64,000 nt of DNA from Dreissena polymorpha (taxonomy: Eukaryota > Mollusca > Bivalvia > Myida > Dreissenidae): assembly GCF_020536995.1 (NCBI RefSeq), contig NC_068363.1:8020620-8084619 (forward strand), written 5' to 3'. The notes under the pieces were generated by a model that made no database searches, had not been told where the DNA came from, and saw only the letters and a program-made list of their open reading frames with translations. This document shows positions 63,706 to 64,000 of the stretch, one piece after another. The position numbers were made by a program, and so were the translations under genes. The number at the start of each line of letters is the position of its first letter. Within the stretch, counting starts at the first letter, position 1.

Positions 63706-64000
63706 CGTGCCTTTTACAACTGACCCTAATGACTCTGACAGGGATCAATCTAAAAGAAGGTCAGTACTCTAAGAGTTTAACACTTAACATGCAAAAATGA
63801 GCTTTGACATCCTAATTTCCGATGAATATGTTATTGTACAACAAGACAATTGCCAAGCAATAAAAGTCCCCTACTTCTCCATATTGCCATCTATCAATGT
63901 TTCAAGTTTCATGAAAAATATGAAGAACTTTTAAAGTTATCGCAGGATCCACCATTTTCAGCGATATTTCTAGTCTATTTGTCACCATAGTAACCAGAAT
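63706..64000 (-). other. Intron sequence at window edge
   Basis: No exon seen. The exon with the P-loop of the GTPase must lie further right. Confidence 0.4.

Overview
The window looks like nuclear DNA from a mollusc, most likely a bivalve. It is AT-rich, its genes are split by long introns, and it is full of LINEs, tRNA-derived SINEs, foldback MITEs and tandem arrays of the kinds common in bivalve genomes. It also holds two gene types typical of these animals: an HSPA12-type Hsp70 and a SLIP-GC (NUGGC)-like dynamin-family GTPase. The species is not decidable from sequence reading alone.

Layout. 0-1 kb: a first exon of a C2H2 zinc-finger gene on the minus strand. 1.8-5.6 kb: a 5'-truncated, damaged LINE (endonuclease plus reverse transcriptase) with a tandem 3' UTR and a CTGT tail. 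7.0-7.4 kb: a short foldback element. 9.0-9.4 kb: the 3' end of a related LINE. 9.46-14.1 kb: a six-exon HSPA12-like gene, probably a pseudogene, with a TTAA-flanked MITE in intron 3 and a tandemly duplicated splice-donor region. 15.15-15.65 kb: a 499-bp foldback element. 19.5-30.7 kb: the most informative structure. A LINE on the minus strand, carrying a 2A-like peptide motif, is cut in two by a 7,138-bp Academ-like DNA transposon (20791-27928) with TAGGC termini and a clean 3-bp GAT target duplication. 30.7-35 kb: tandem repeats and a tRNA-Val-like relic.

38.0-63.4 kb (minus strand): the main host gene, a SLIP-GC/NUGGC-like nuclear GTPase. I can follow 17 coding exons in consistent phase, 3,495 nt in all including the stop. 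The N-terminus with the P-loop lies beyond the right edge. The visible part carries the G3 (DLPGV) and G4 (TKTD) motifs, an inserted coiled coil and acidic stretch, a long helical part, and a long Gln/Ser/Thr-rich tail with SUMO-consensus lysines that ends in a SUMO-interacting-motif-like VDLTDDD.

Its introns hold the remaining elements. These are a Tx1/L1-like LINE relic in the last intron, a head-to-head pair of hAT remnants (45.9-51.0 kb) itself invaded by other repeats, five copies of one foldback MITE, several copies of another, three tRNA-SINE copies or relics, and long tandem arrays. Some repeats carry perfect nuclear-receptor half-site arrangements. I saw no rRNA, CRISPR or LTR/retroviral element.
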